A stretch of DNA of 64,000 nt from Chamaea fasciata (lineage: Eukaryota; Chordata; Aves; Passeriformes; Sylviidae), in contig JARCOQ010000001.1 in the NCBI GenBank assembly GCA_029207755.1, positions 88,027,637-88,091,636 on the forward strand, written 5' to 3'. The position numbers were made by a program, and so were the translations under genes. Of this stretch, positions 49,246 to 62,100 are shown piece by piece. Position 1 is the stretch's first letter. The number at the start of each line of letters is the position of its first letter. The notes beneath the pieces are model-generated. The model was not told the origin of the DNA. It made no database searches and was given only the letters and a program-made list of their open reading frames with translations.

Positions 49246-50542
49246 CTAAAAAATATGGAAAAGGACATGTGAAAAAGACATTCATTATCTCAGGGTCACA
49301 GAGAGAATAAAAAAACCCAACAAAAACCAAAAACAACAAAAAAAACCACCCACCAATAAACTTGCAAAATGTTTGTCATGCACAAGTATTTCCAAAGTAT
49401 GCAACATCATGTATACTGAACAAACCCCAAACCTCTTTAAAAATTAATTTAGGGCAGATTGTGGTCTAGATAACAATACAGGAAACTGGAAACTGCCCAA
49501 ACCAGAACTCTTTAGGAAGGCAAATTAAGGTTTATGAAAATCAGCAAGTATCACAGTAAATCCATCTGTGATTGGTGTAGTTTTCACTCTAATAAAAATG
49601 CTTCTTTGTTTTTATTATGTTTCCTCAACTGAATATCTCAATGTTTTACACTTAAAGGAGGAAATCTTTAAGTGATTTAAATGAAGATGAACTGACTGAG
49701 ATTTCTCTAAACCACGCCCCAAGTTCCCATAAAGCAACCCTACAGAAGAACCTAGAGGTCCAGTAATGAAGTTCAGGCCATGTAGGTCAGCAGGAAGAGG
49801 CAGGTTACATTATAGAGACATTGTGTTTTGAGGTCTTAGTCAATGAAGCTGCTAAACTGGCAGGTTTAGCAAATTTGTGTCCGTCTTTGACTGAGTTGGG
49901 AGCTGAGCCATGACCTATACAGTCCTTCCCCCAACTGGATGTGGTGATCTCTTCCCAGACTCCAGCTCTGGGCAGTGACTTCCTGCATGCCTGTGCCTGA
50001 ACAATTCCTTGCCACAACCTGAGGTCAGCCAGGTTCATCCTCTTTCCTTCCAAACAGTGTCCTACTGTGCTCAGTGAATTAATTTCAGCACTGAGGAAAT
50101 GCAGCCAGACTGAGGAGAAAGACACAGAGTGATGCTGAGCCTTTCCGTAGGGCAGGAGCTGCTGTGGGTGCATTTGAATGCCAAATGTCTCCACACCAGC
50201 CTGGGCTGCAGCCACCACTGACAGATTTGCCTTATGAAGAACTATGTTTGCACACTGGGAGGTCCAGCCCTGGCCTCTCCATTCCTTTACTGGGACTGGG
50301 TTGTGATCTGGGCAGGGACAAGCTCATGGCACTTCTAAGCCCCTTCCTTGTGTTTCTTCTGCTCCTAGTTTTGGTCCTCAGATTGTTCCAAGTGGACAGA
50401 TTTCGTGTGAACATGTGGTAACGAGAGGTTCTTTTGGCACTTTAGGCTACAAACCTCTGTCTCTGCAAGATGCTGCTGCATTTGTGTTTTCTTGGAGAAA
50501 AACCCAACAAACCCCCCAAAACTAAAAGAATATTATTTTCTT

Positions 50543-50566
50543 AAAAAAAAAAAAAAAAAAAAAAAA
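50543..50566. repeat. 24-nt A homopolymer
   Basis: Uninterrupted A run in probable ELOVL2 intron 1; no retroposon body recognised beside it. Confidence 0.9.
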
Positions 50567-51216
50567 TTGCTCAAAAGGAACTGATAATTCACAATACAAA
50601 AAGGTTTCTCATACTTCACAGCACTGAGGAAATTAAACTAGCTTTTAGGAAAGTGTCCTGGCTACAGCCTATAAAGAAAGGCATTTTCTGAATTTCAGAC
50701 AATTACTTTAGCAGCCTAATGATGGCTTCTCTTACAGGAAGTGATTCAATTTCCAGGTGTGGGACCCGTGCAAAAATCCGCTTCCATTTTTATCTCCTTG
50801 AGCTATACAGTAGTTCTGTTATTATTTCATGACAATGATACTCCCTTTTGGGAAATGGCGCACTGCTGTTTATCTGTGATGTGCCCACCTGCTGTATTAA
50901 TTTGAAGCAGATCTACTCCTGTGCTTAATGGTTTTGAGGTTAGACTTAACAGACTGCTTTGGAAAAAATACTGTAATGGATTTGACTTGTAGGAATGAGC
51001 ATGCAAAGTTATTTGCTTTCATGCTTACATTACATAAACAAATCTTACATGTCCAGAACAAAGTAAAACACCATGCAAATTCCTTTTATATTAAAATACT
51101 GCAGACAAACCTATTCTCAGCTGCATTGAAATGGCAATTAGGTACTGAATGCTTCTAACAGTCTGATGGAGAAACAGGAATTGTAGAATATTAAGAAGAA
51201 AAAGCAAAATAAAAGT

Positions 51217-52070
51217 ATCATAGAATTGTTTAGGTTGCAGAAGATCTTTAGGACATCAAGTCCAACTGTAAACTTAGCTCTGCAAACTCCACCACTAGAC
51301 CATGTGCCTGAGTGCCACATCTACACACCCTTTAAATACCTCCAGGGATTGTGATAAAATCACTTCTCTGGTCAGACTGTTCCAGAGCTTAACAACCCCT
51401 CCAGTGAAGAAATTTTTCCTGACACCTAATCTAAACCTCCCCTGGCATAACTCGAGGCCACTTCATCCTGTCCTGTCACTTGTTATCTGGGAGAAGAGGC
51501 TGACCCCCACCTGGCTCCACCCTCCTTTCAGGCAGTTGTAGAGAATGAAAAGGTCCCCCCTGAGCCTCCTTTTCTCCAGGCTAAACAACCCCAGCTCCCA
51601 CAGCAACTCCTTATGGGACTTGTGCTCCAGACCCTTTCCCAGCTCTGTTGCTCTTCTCTGGACATGCTCCAGCATCTCAATATTGTTCTTGTAGTGAGGG
51701 GCCCAAAACTGAACACAGGATTTGAGGTGTAACCTCACCAGTGCTGGGTAGTGGGGGAGGATCACAGCCCTGGTCCTGCTGGCCACACTATTGCTGATAC
51801 AGGCCAGGATGCCACTGGCCTTCCTGGCCACCTGGGCACACTGCTACCTTGTATTCCACTGATTGTCAACTGGTCTAGGTCCTCTTCCACAGGGCAGCTT
51901 TCCAGACGCTCTGCCCGAGGCCTGTAACGCTGCATGGGCCTTGCTGGACCTCACACCATTGGCCTCAGCCCATTCAGCCTGTCCAGATCCTTCTGCAGAG
52001 CCCTTCCACCTGCCAGCAGATCAACACTCCTGCCCAACACAAGTTACTGTCTTCATTGATCCAACTTGCA
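51217..52070 (-). mobile_element. CR1 LINE fragment (3' end and ORF2 C-terminal part)
   Basis: The left edge, atcatagaattgtttaggtt, is the reverse complement of the CR1 3' terminus. On the minus strand a 122-codon frame at 51463-51831 reads [16 protein letters not shown] and on to [15 protein letters not shown], the hallmark C-terminus of CR1 ORF2. It is the best-preserved CR1 piece in the window, but 5'-truncated. Same orientation as ELOVL2. Confidence 0.9.
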
Positions 52071-55000
52071 ACCTCTTACACCTGGTTAGGATGAGCAGAC
52101 AGCATGCTGAGTAGATGAGCCAGTCTGAAATAAAATCTACCTCCTCATGAGTGTGCTTAAATGACACAGTGAGAACTTGTACAACCTTGTTCCCATCTAT
52201 CTTAATTAGCACTCTGGAAATTCAGTGCCTGCTTTGCTTTCATTGGTAATTTGAGAGCAGGACTTTTTCTAGGAGGTGCAGCAGAGAAGCAAATATTTTT
52301 CTTAAGAATGTCCCAGCCTTTGCCTTTCTTTCAACACTGTACAGCTTATTTTAGTTTACAGGAAGAAAAATTAGACATTTACAAGATATAGATTTGTAAA
52401 ATTGTTTTAGAAAATGTATTTGTTTATATACCTAAAACTAGTAGTAATAGTTTGGAAAAAAAATTCTGACTTAAAAAAGGTAGGTAATTTTTTGTGACTA
52501 GTCTTGACACCTTCCTGTCAACACTGCTACAGGAGACTATACTGTATTTCTGGGTTTTAAAACATGTCCTTAATAGTAACTCTGGGCAGATTAGATGCAA
52601 ATGTCTTGCTCAACATGATCTGTCACATTTCTAAAGAAAAGCAAATAAAACCGGTCTGAACAAATCCACGTGCTCACTTCTCTCTGGCAAATCACTGTAA
52701 TAGCCTTTATCAACGGAGGTATTTGGGTTACAAGGCTAAAGATTAACATGTTGGTTCTTCTTTTGTAGAGGACATTGCTCTGAGTATTAGCAATGTATAT
52801 TCCTTGGCAGGATTTTTGACAGATTTGTGGAAGATCTATTTACCTAAACCTATTGAAAAGACAGTAGGTTACCTGAGCAAATCAAATCACCCAAATGGAA
52901 AGATCTGGAGGGAGCATAAAATCAATGATGACAAAGCAACAGAGATCTCTCTAATGAGATTTTTCAGTATTTTTGCACAGAAATGCAAATAAGTGAATAG
53001 GTAGCACAGTGCACATAAGTGAATTAGTTTTCATGCCCTTGCACCTAAAACACAATTTCAACGTCACCGGGTATGTAAAAAAAAATAATTTCTTGTTATA
53101 CATTTATACATATTTGTAAGTGTTGGTCTTCATTGAGAGACTAATATCTATTGGTTTGCTAGTAGTTTAAGCAAAAGTAGTATAAGCTATGTAAAAATTA
53201 GGTAAATGCTATCTAAACAGTGCACACATCAAAATAACTGATTTGTCAAAAATACCAGTGATCTGTCACTAGGCATTATTTATTGCCCACTGGAAACACT
53301 GCCTCTAGTGATTTAGATTTCTCTTTATATAGCTCTATAAACCAGGCCATCCAACAGAAACACGAAAAAACCCTCTGAAATAAACTTCTTACAGATGAGT
53401 AAACTGCATTCAATCTTACTTATGCTATCTGGAAACCTTTTGTATTACTGTTAGTTTGTTTTGGTTTTTTTTTCATTCAAAAATCTTGAGTGTCATGCAG
53501 TGCCTCAAAAATCAGAGATAATTACTTTCTTCTTCTTACACAACTACACAGAAATTAGAATACTCTGTACAAAACAAAATCTCATTTCAGACTTCAAAGA
53601 AAAAGTTGAAATGGGTGCCAGCCTCTGCTCTCTGATACAGCTCCTGGAAGTAACAGTGATATTTTAAACTACCCTGATTGAAACTACATACATGATTTTT
53701 ATTATTTAAATGGCAATTTTTCCTTGATTCCCTAAAGAGTTCTGCTCTGTACATAGTCAGTGCCTGAGAGGTCCTGGAATGAATCCAAATTTAGCAGCAT
53801 GTTTAAAGAAACTGATCTTAGATGCTACCATGCATATATTTAAATATACAAATATTAAAGAAGATTTTGTTAATGGTAGTGTTGGCTCTAGAATGGCTGA
53901 ACTAGTGGACGAAATGAAGCAAAGTTGAGTCTAACTCAGAACAGCTTATAGATAAATTGTTTAGCTTTTTATTACTTGAAGCATTTAAAATTACTCTTGA
54001 ACAAAGACATACAATGAGGGACAATTCTTCATAACAGATTGCTTCAGACAGCCATCTAGGGTTTTGTCATCTTTACCTTCTATGATTTGTGTGTTCTATC
54101 TGTAGGGGAAACATATGTTAAAAATCCGATTTTTTTAAAGAAAGCACTTATTTAAGGATTTATATGTGAACTGCAATGAAAGTTGAAACTGAAGGCAGAA
54201 AGATGAGCCTGATGTTGGTATGAATCGTGTTTCATAAGAAGGGAGTTATTCAATGAAATTGGGAGGCAGGACATCCAGGAGCTGGTAATAAACTGCTGCT
54301 TTTTTGTAGTTTATGCTTAATGTATGGATCTCACTGCTAGATAATCTCACTGAGAGCTGGAACAAGCTGGAGTGAGCTCGTGAGAGAAACACAACTAGCT
54401 GGGGCATGAGACTGCTGATATGTCCCATGGATGTACTGGGAGGGAAAAAAAATAGCTAGAACAGACATTATCTTAGATCTTCTCTATTAGCATTTTAGAT
54501 TAATCATTTGAAGAGACAGAAACTGGAGTCCACATTTGACATGGTAATTTCTGTGTCCCACATGCTGGGACATTCTCTCCACTCCAGTGGCTGACCAGGA
54601 TTAGGGACTGTGCCACAAAAGCCTGACCCAGCAGAGTGGTGTTGCCAGAACTCCTAGAAGAAGCATATCCCTCTGTGGTAGCCTGGGCTGGCTAAAGGGT
54701 CTTTTGCCAACATAAGATGGATCAATGGGAGATTTTTTTGCTTCCGTAGCAATCTCACTGCCTGAATCCCTCCATCTCTCCTTCAAAGGCAGGTAATTTG
54801 GTGTGACAGAAGTGACTGAAGCCAAGGGAAGTGAGGGAAGTCCTGCCGCTGGTCTGGGTTGGAAAAGGTATATAATATAATACGTGGACAAGATTTGGTG
54901 ATGCTCCTTTTAGCAGAAAATAGCCAAGAATAGCTAAGAAAAGAACTACATGTGAACCACTTCATCTCAAGATTAGATGATTTAATTTTAGAATTCCAAG

Positions 55001-58000
55001 AAAAGAGAGAGCTGTATTTTTGTTTTGGAAATGCAAGCTGTGTAATACATTTTAATGTAATGCAAAAATCTCTGAAAAATCTGGTATGGTGGAAAAAAAA
55101 TAAACAAAAGAAGGTTGTTCCAGCTTTAGCACAGAAAATAAAAAATGAATGGTCTTTGTATGTTTCTTTCCTCTTCCTATTTCTTCTAAAGGCTTTCACA
55201 TTAAACTGTAAGCACTCCAAGAAACAAAGATGTTGTTAGTGTGGTCAGTAAATTATTTAAAAAAAACTTCAAGAGCATCTTTGAAGGTAGCATAGATTAG
55301 CATTGTCTATGTTTGAGAAACATACACAATTTCTAAAGGGTCTTAGTGTGAGCCATGTCCAGTCTGAAAAATTTTATTTGATTTTCGGTGTTTTTCAACC
55401 AGACCATATTTTACTCCTATTAATTTTTCATACTATGCAATATATGATTCATTCCACTGCTAAAGCTTGCATGCATATGTGCAAATGTATGGATATTTTC
55501 CCAGTCGATATTACCAAATTCAGCACTTTTTCTGACAGTGTTTTGCAGTTGAGGGTTATTTTTTTGCATGTGTTTGGAAATGACTGACCGCAGGTTGGCA
55601 GCCTAGGTGAGGCTGGGAGCTTGCAGGTCTGCCTGTTATCACACAACGCAAATTGGTGGGGGAACTGATTCATCAAATAGGTTGGTTTTCTCTAGAGGGA
55701 ATTTAGAATAGCTATTTGAACAGGGATTACAGCCAGAAGTGCTGAACACCTTCTCTTCTGCTGACTTAGTCACTGAAGAGAGAGCTGAGTTGATGATGGT
55801 GTTACTGAGGATGTAAAGAGAAGGGGAAGGTAGCTGCAAAGGAAAGGCAGGCTTGCAGGTTGTCCCTGAGTAGCTGCTCATGTTACACTGCCTGGAAGAA
55901 AATGCAGAAGACTGGCTAGCCATTTCTGATATAAAAAATGGATGGATGTGAAGATTGGTAAACAAGGAAAGACACAGCTAAATGCAGCAAGAGGTTGCAT
56001 CTGGCATTTGAGCTGTCTAGGTGGCTTGACTTCAGATTCTCTTAATTTATTGCTGCCCAGAGAAATTTTACCACAGGGCTTAGCAGTGCCTGAAGGGAAG
56101 CAGAAGGCTGTCAGTAGTATTTGCATCAAACCTGAAGCAGAATATTTGACTGCCTAAATTATCAAGAGCATGCTAAAAGATGCTCCTTACGCAGGCAAAC
56201 TGAATTTAATTTCATCTTCAATTTTAGTTCTGTGCTTTCTCTACTCAAACAGATCTTTCAAGAAAGAGTTAAATCATCCAAGATGTCTGGGGTGTAGTGT
56301 TGTGGTGTGTGATGCTGAGGAATTTTGATGAGCTCTGTGGTCCCAAGGGAGATGTGTAAGCTCCTTTTTCAAGGCAGAAGGCCTGGGTACCCAGCTCCCT
56401 GCAATGTGTAGATGGATGGACTTGGAGAGGGTGCAGGAGCTCCCTTTCTGGAGGGTGGTAACTAAGCAGCTTCCCTCTGATTGCCAGTGGCTGTTTCTGG
56501 AGCTGGGTACCTACACAAGTATTTCCCCTTGCAAACACAGCCAAGATAAGAAAGCAGTACCTGGATACATGCAGCAGCCAGCATGCCAGGTGTGACTGCT
56601 CCGTGTTCACAGCTGCTCTCTGTTGAATCTGTCAGTGGACCTTCAGCTTGCATTCTAAATCTGCCCTGAGCCTCAGACTAGCAGTTAACTCTCTAATTTA
56701 TTTTCCTGCAAGTACAGCTCTTGCCTCCCTATGGAAAACTTAAGTATGTGCCACAGCAGGGTCTAGAATCCAGATGTTGAGATGAAATATTTCAGTTCCA
56801 ATTTTTCCCTTTTCTTTGATGGTGGTGATGGCTGACTACCCTCAAAAAATCAGGGGGATGTGCCAGCCCAAACAGTTAAGAAAGTCATAAAGAGATGACA
56901 GATATGAGTTCCAGTTGGGTAGAAGAGTAGTTTGACCGTAAAGATCAAACCAATTCCAACCCTCCTAGCATGGGCAGGGACCTTCCACTCGACCAAGCTG
57001 CTGAAAGAAGAAATCTTTCCACTTGATAATTTGCCTCTGCTGTTTGGGGAGTTTGAAATTGATCTTTTGGCAAACATGCACCCAAGCCAAGTTTCTGTAG
57101 ATTCCATGTATCTCTGGTGAATAATGCCACCTTTATGCAGTTCTGTCTGTGCCAATGGTACTTTCTGAGGGTGTTTCCACACCCAAACCAGACCAGAACA
57201 TTAGAAATAGGAACTGTGGACCCAGCAAACATCCCCCATCATTGCCCACGGTGGAGAAACAGCAGAGTCAAACCAACAGCTCCCACAGGCAGATAAAAAC
57301 TACCACTAAAAAGAACAAGGCCAGAAGGGACTTGGCACAGACCTCCCCTGACTTAATTCCCATTTTCTGCTAAAGCAGCTGGTGGCAGAAAGCCAACCCC
57401 ATCCTTCAGTATCTGTTCCTGTGTTATCTTTCCTTCTGGTGAAAGGGAAGCAGATGACTTTGCAGCTTGAAAGTTGAGAAACTTCCACACTTTCCTCTGT
57501 GGAGTGGCCTCCACATGAGTCAGAGCACACAGCTCTCATAACAGCCCCTCCTTAGGCATCTTATGGTTCTGTGAGTATTATTCACAGAGATCTTTAAGAG
57601 AAACAGTGGCCTACTAAAAGCAGAGCCTTTGCCTTTCTGCCCACATGGCACTTACGGGTACAGATTGTGGGTACAAGTGCTCCTCAGCCTGAGGAAGCAG
57701 ATCCATCTGAGCTTGCTCATTGGCCCTGAAACTGCAAGCAAGCTCTGCTTCAGGTCTCTGAGCTGCAGGCCAGGCTTTAGCTGGCCACCTTGGAATGGCA
57801 GAGTGACCCAAGGAGACCTGCTATGCTTGGTCTTTCCCAAAACATGCCTGCACCCCATCTTGCTGGTGGCTGTAACCACAGTGCAGGCGCACACCCCACA
57901 CACACCAGCTGTAATCCGTCTCAACTACAGCTGCAATATCCACCTTCACTGCTGAATTTTTTCTTGGTTTTTTTTTACAGGTGTGAATCTACAGACAACC

Positions 58001-59112
58001 CTTTCTGTTGCTGCTTCTCTGAAACAACAGCTAAGAAATTGGTAAAATTATCTCACACATAATGGAAAAAGCAATGGCTGATAACCCAATGCAATGAAAG
58101 GAAAATTATATTTACTTTTGGATCTTCTAACATTCACCTTTCTAAAAAATTGTGTACAAAATGAAGATCAAACTGTAAAAGCTTTGCATTTGTGTTTTCA
58201 TTCTCTCTTCCTAGCTAATAAAAAATACCCTGCTTTCTACTTTTCCCTTGTTCCTCCAAAAGACTGGGTTTTAACTTGTGATACTGAGGTATCACAAAGA
58301 GAGCCCTTATGGCTCTCTGAAAATGCCAGACTTTAGCTGTAGTGAAGTAGAAGGGCAACTTCTGCCTCATACTGACAAATTTATAGTAATGCACGATGAA
58401 AACCCAAAGCCCAGCATGTAGTGCTTTAGTGCAGTTATATTTGAGAAGTGAGTTGTGCAATACTTTACTTGGTGTAGAACTCCTGAAAATGGATTGCCTG
58501 ACTTCAGGGATTGCTGCCAAAAGCAGGCACTTTGCAAGCATCTCAGTTCTGTGTGACAGGCCTTTACAACCAGGAGATGCTGGAGGAACAGTTTTCTCTC
58601 AAACCTGATCAGTTGTGCGTTGATGGTTGATTGGAAGTAAGGGTTTGAGCTGTTTTCAGCTGGGGAGCTGAAAACTTTTCACTTCTGATTAAAGGGCACT
58701 AATATTTAGCTTCCTTCTGCTTTGGGATTTTAAATTTTGTTTAACAAGAGGTCTATTTTCACTTGGTTTTGTAGTCCTGCTCGGCACTGCACCTGCTTAT
58801 CCCATGCATGGGAATAAGGATAGAGGAATAGCTGCTTTACGGTTTCTGTCAGGATTCAGATTACCTTTAGAGACCATCAATACCACAGGTGAGAAAGCAC
58901 TAAGAGGCAGAAGAAGTTTAGTGAAAACATTGTAAGTATGTGAGCTATTTCAGATAGCAGTTTTGCTTCTGGACTATGCAACTCGCTACAAGTCACAGAA
59001 AATATTAACTGCTCACACAAAATGAAGCAAGACTTGTTTTACCAGTCATGCAACTGTCAGACCAGTTATTGTGGAATAAATTGCTTTTGCAAAATTAATC
59101 AGCTGTTCAAGC

Positions 59113-59130
59113 TTTTTTTTTTTTTTTTTT
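59113..59130. repeat. T homopolymer
   Basis: 18 T in probable ELOVL2 intron 1; simple tract. Confidence 0.9.
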
Positions 59131-62100
59131 AAGTATAAGGAAATGGAATTTGGAAGGTTTCTGCACTACAATTGCATGGGTTAGAAGAAAAGTGATTTAA
59201 GAACCCATTAATATTTACTTGGTTTTACAAAATCCTTTCATAATTGAAGTCCTCAAAAGCATTCTGCCTTTTACACATTTTTCATTTCTCAGTCTTATCA
59301 AAGGCTAAGGGTCACAGTGTCTACAAGTGAAAAATCCCCTTTCTTGAATGACTGCATGATTTCCCTTCTACAATTTCCAAACTTGTTTTTGCTCTGCTCT
59401 TTGTGAACATACTAAGTGGTCACTAAAATAATGCAAGCCAATTTCAGCTCTTAAAATAGATCTTATATGGCCTCAGAAGAAGAGTAAAAAGGAAGAGTTT
59501 CTGCTGTGGCCCAATTTTCAATCTCTGTCAGTCATGTACGCTCCCAAGAAACATATCTTTATAATCCATCCTCTTGCTTGTTATCAGAATTTCAAAATGA
59601 AACTGTCACAAAAGCAGATCAGTGCAATCCTTTTAAAAGTAATCCTGCTCAATTCTACCTTCTACACAGGGGAACATCAGCTTAACTTGTAATTAAAGAA
59701 GATTTCTCTAGGGAGACCTCAGATGTGGCCTGCCAGTTCCCAAGAAAATGGTAGCAATTATTGACCTCATTTTCCTTTGCTCTAACAATCAGATTTAACA
59801 TGACAGAATGACCTGAGTTGGAGCATAATTCCTGTCAGTGACAATGTGACATGAATGTGAGGAAATAAACAAAAATGAAATCAGTTAAAAAGGAAAGAAT
59901 AGATAAAAACTCTGCCTCCTTCTAACAGCCTGAGTGAATACATCACTTTCTCAAGCAAAGCAACAATCCTTGGGAATGGGCTCTCCCTTGAATAACAGAA
60001 AATTTCCTTTGGAGCAGGCAGGTCTTAAAATTACAAGCAAAGAACCCCAATAAGTTTTTTTAGAGAAAGGTTAATTCTGTTTCAGTTGCTTTCTTAATTG
60101 TCTGTTCAGCTCTTGTTGACTTTACCAGGCGTTGGGAAGACAGATCAGTGTCAGAATTAATTTTACATCGGCAATCCGAAAGCCTGCACAGCTTAACTTA
60201 CCTGCTTCCAAACAACTAGGCTTGGTAAAGGATGCCTAACCAAACTGCTTATGAAGAACGAGTATACAATTTCACCTTATATAAGAGCAAGACAGCCAGC
60301 TGCACTTTGAGAAGCACAGGAAAATCATTCTACCAAAACAAAGGAGGCAATCACCCTTTCAAGGCTTTGGATTTACCAGATTATTTAGTTTTGGAACAGA
60401 ATATTCCCCAAATATATACTGGGTGTTTGCCCGAAATTTGCCACATATGCAACTACGTGGTTTTTGCAGTAAAGATTTTGCATCCTATATTTAGACCCAT
60501 ACAATAAATAAACAAAAAGGGCACAGGGAGCAAATGAAGTGGTAGGGGAGAATTACAATAACAAGTTTACATGGCAGCTCAATTTTCTCAGTTATGCCAT
60601 ATCTTGAAAAGTTTGTTTTCCTCACTATTTGCAGACAGATTGTGTTGCTGCTGAGAAGCTGATTTCCTAAGTTAGTATAATGCATGCAGGACTTTATTTT
60701 GTGCTTGGCATACACAATTGATCATCTTCCTGGAGAAAGAAACAGGGACAAGCTGACAACATATCTTTTCTAGTACTGTGAAAATCTCTTCATTTTCTAG
60801 TGCAACAAACTTCACGATCGAAGATGAATAGGAGATCCTAAGCCTCTGCACACGATTTCATGGCTTGTTGGATAAAGAACCTTAAAAAAACCCCAAACTA
60901 AAACAAACCCCCCCCAAAAAACCCAAAACAAGAGCTCTGGTTTTCCCACAATCCTAGCAGTGCAGGAGGACAAAGGGCACTCTGTGCCAAAGAAGTAGGT
61001 TTCTTGGTTGCCGTCCCAGATGTCTGCAACTGTGTCCCCATGGCAGGGATTAATGTGCAAGGGACCGCTTGCCCCTCCTGATACAGCCAGGGGGATCAAA
61101 AAGGATTTTATAAAATGTGTTCCCTGGCTGGGGCTTTCCCCCACTGAACAGTTTTTGCCCGAGTTTCTTAAACAGCTTGTACCAGTACTGGGGGGTCCTC
61201 GGCTGCTGGCAGGAGAGACAAGGCAGGAGTATTTGAAAATCTGTGTGGGTTGCATTCCTAGTTCCTCTGGGCACACTTAAAAGTGTGTGTGTTTTTCCCT
61301 TTAAAAGTCAAGAAATTAAATTAAAATAAAGTACTAAAATGTAAACATATAAAAATGAAATAAAGCATTAGGGTGCTTTTTTACATCTTGTAATCTTTGA
61401 CAGGCAATTGTCAGCAGCCCTTCAGAAAACAGTAAGTCAAAAACTCAACTTATAAAATATCAACTAAATAATTGCTTAATTCAGACTTTTTCCTGCAGTT
61501 TTACTTCCCTTCATAGACACACTTTTGCTAAGGACAAGAGTGGTAGAAGATTGAATACAGCCTGTGAAGCATGTAAAAATGAAAAAGGAAAACTGTGAGA
61601 GATGTTGGAAAAACTGACAGCTCCCTACATACAATTAACACTTGTTTCAAACCAGTAAAAAATTCTTGTAGTCAGGATGTATGAAGTAGACTGCACTTCT
61701 AACATATACAATGCTACAGGTACTGTATATAAGAAAATGAATGAAATGCAGCAGATTTTGTTTTCATTACTTATACACACATCGTACATATAGCCAGTAT
61801 CTTATGAATTTTTGAAATTCACTACTATTAATTTCATACTCCTGAAGTACTTTAAAGTTGCAATAGCTACAGAATGTGTACAGAAGCCTGTTTTAAATAT
61901 AAATATGGATCCAATGCAACATAGGATACCTTATTTTTTCAGAAATAAATAATGGTCCTGAAAATACTTTCATCCTCATGAGTGAAACCGTCTCTAGTTG
62001 ATGCAATTATTAAACTGCCCTGAACTCCTTATAAACATTACAGACAAACTAAATCAGAGCTCAACATCTGTGGCATGTTAAGTACCATGAAAGCCACTGT

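Noticed and set aside
52804..52992. 62-codon frame in ELOVL2 intron 1
   Set aside because: Looks protein-like in composition, but has no known family, no splice partner and no neighbouring exon.
60812..61276. 154-codon frame on - in a GC-richer patch
   Set aside because: No domain, heavy with shadow frames on both strands; may be an old repeat.
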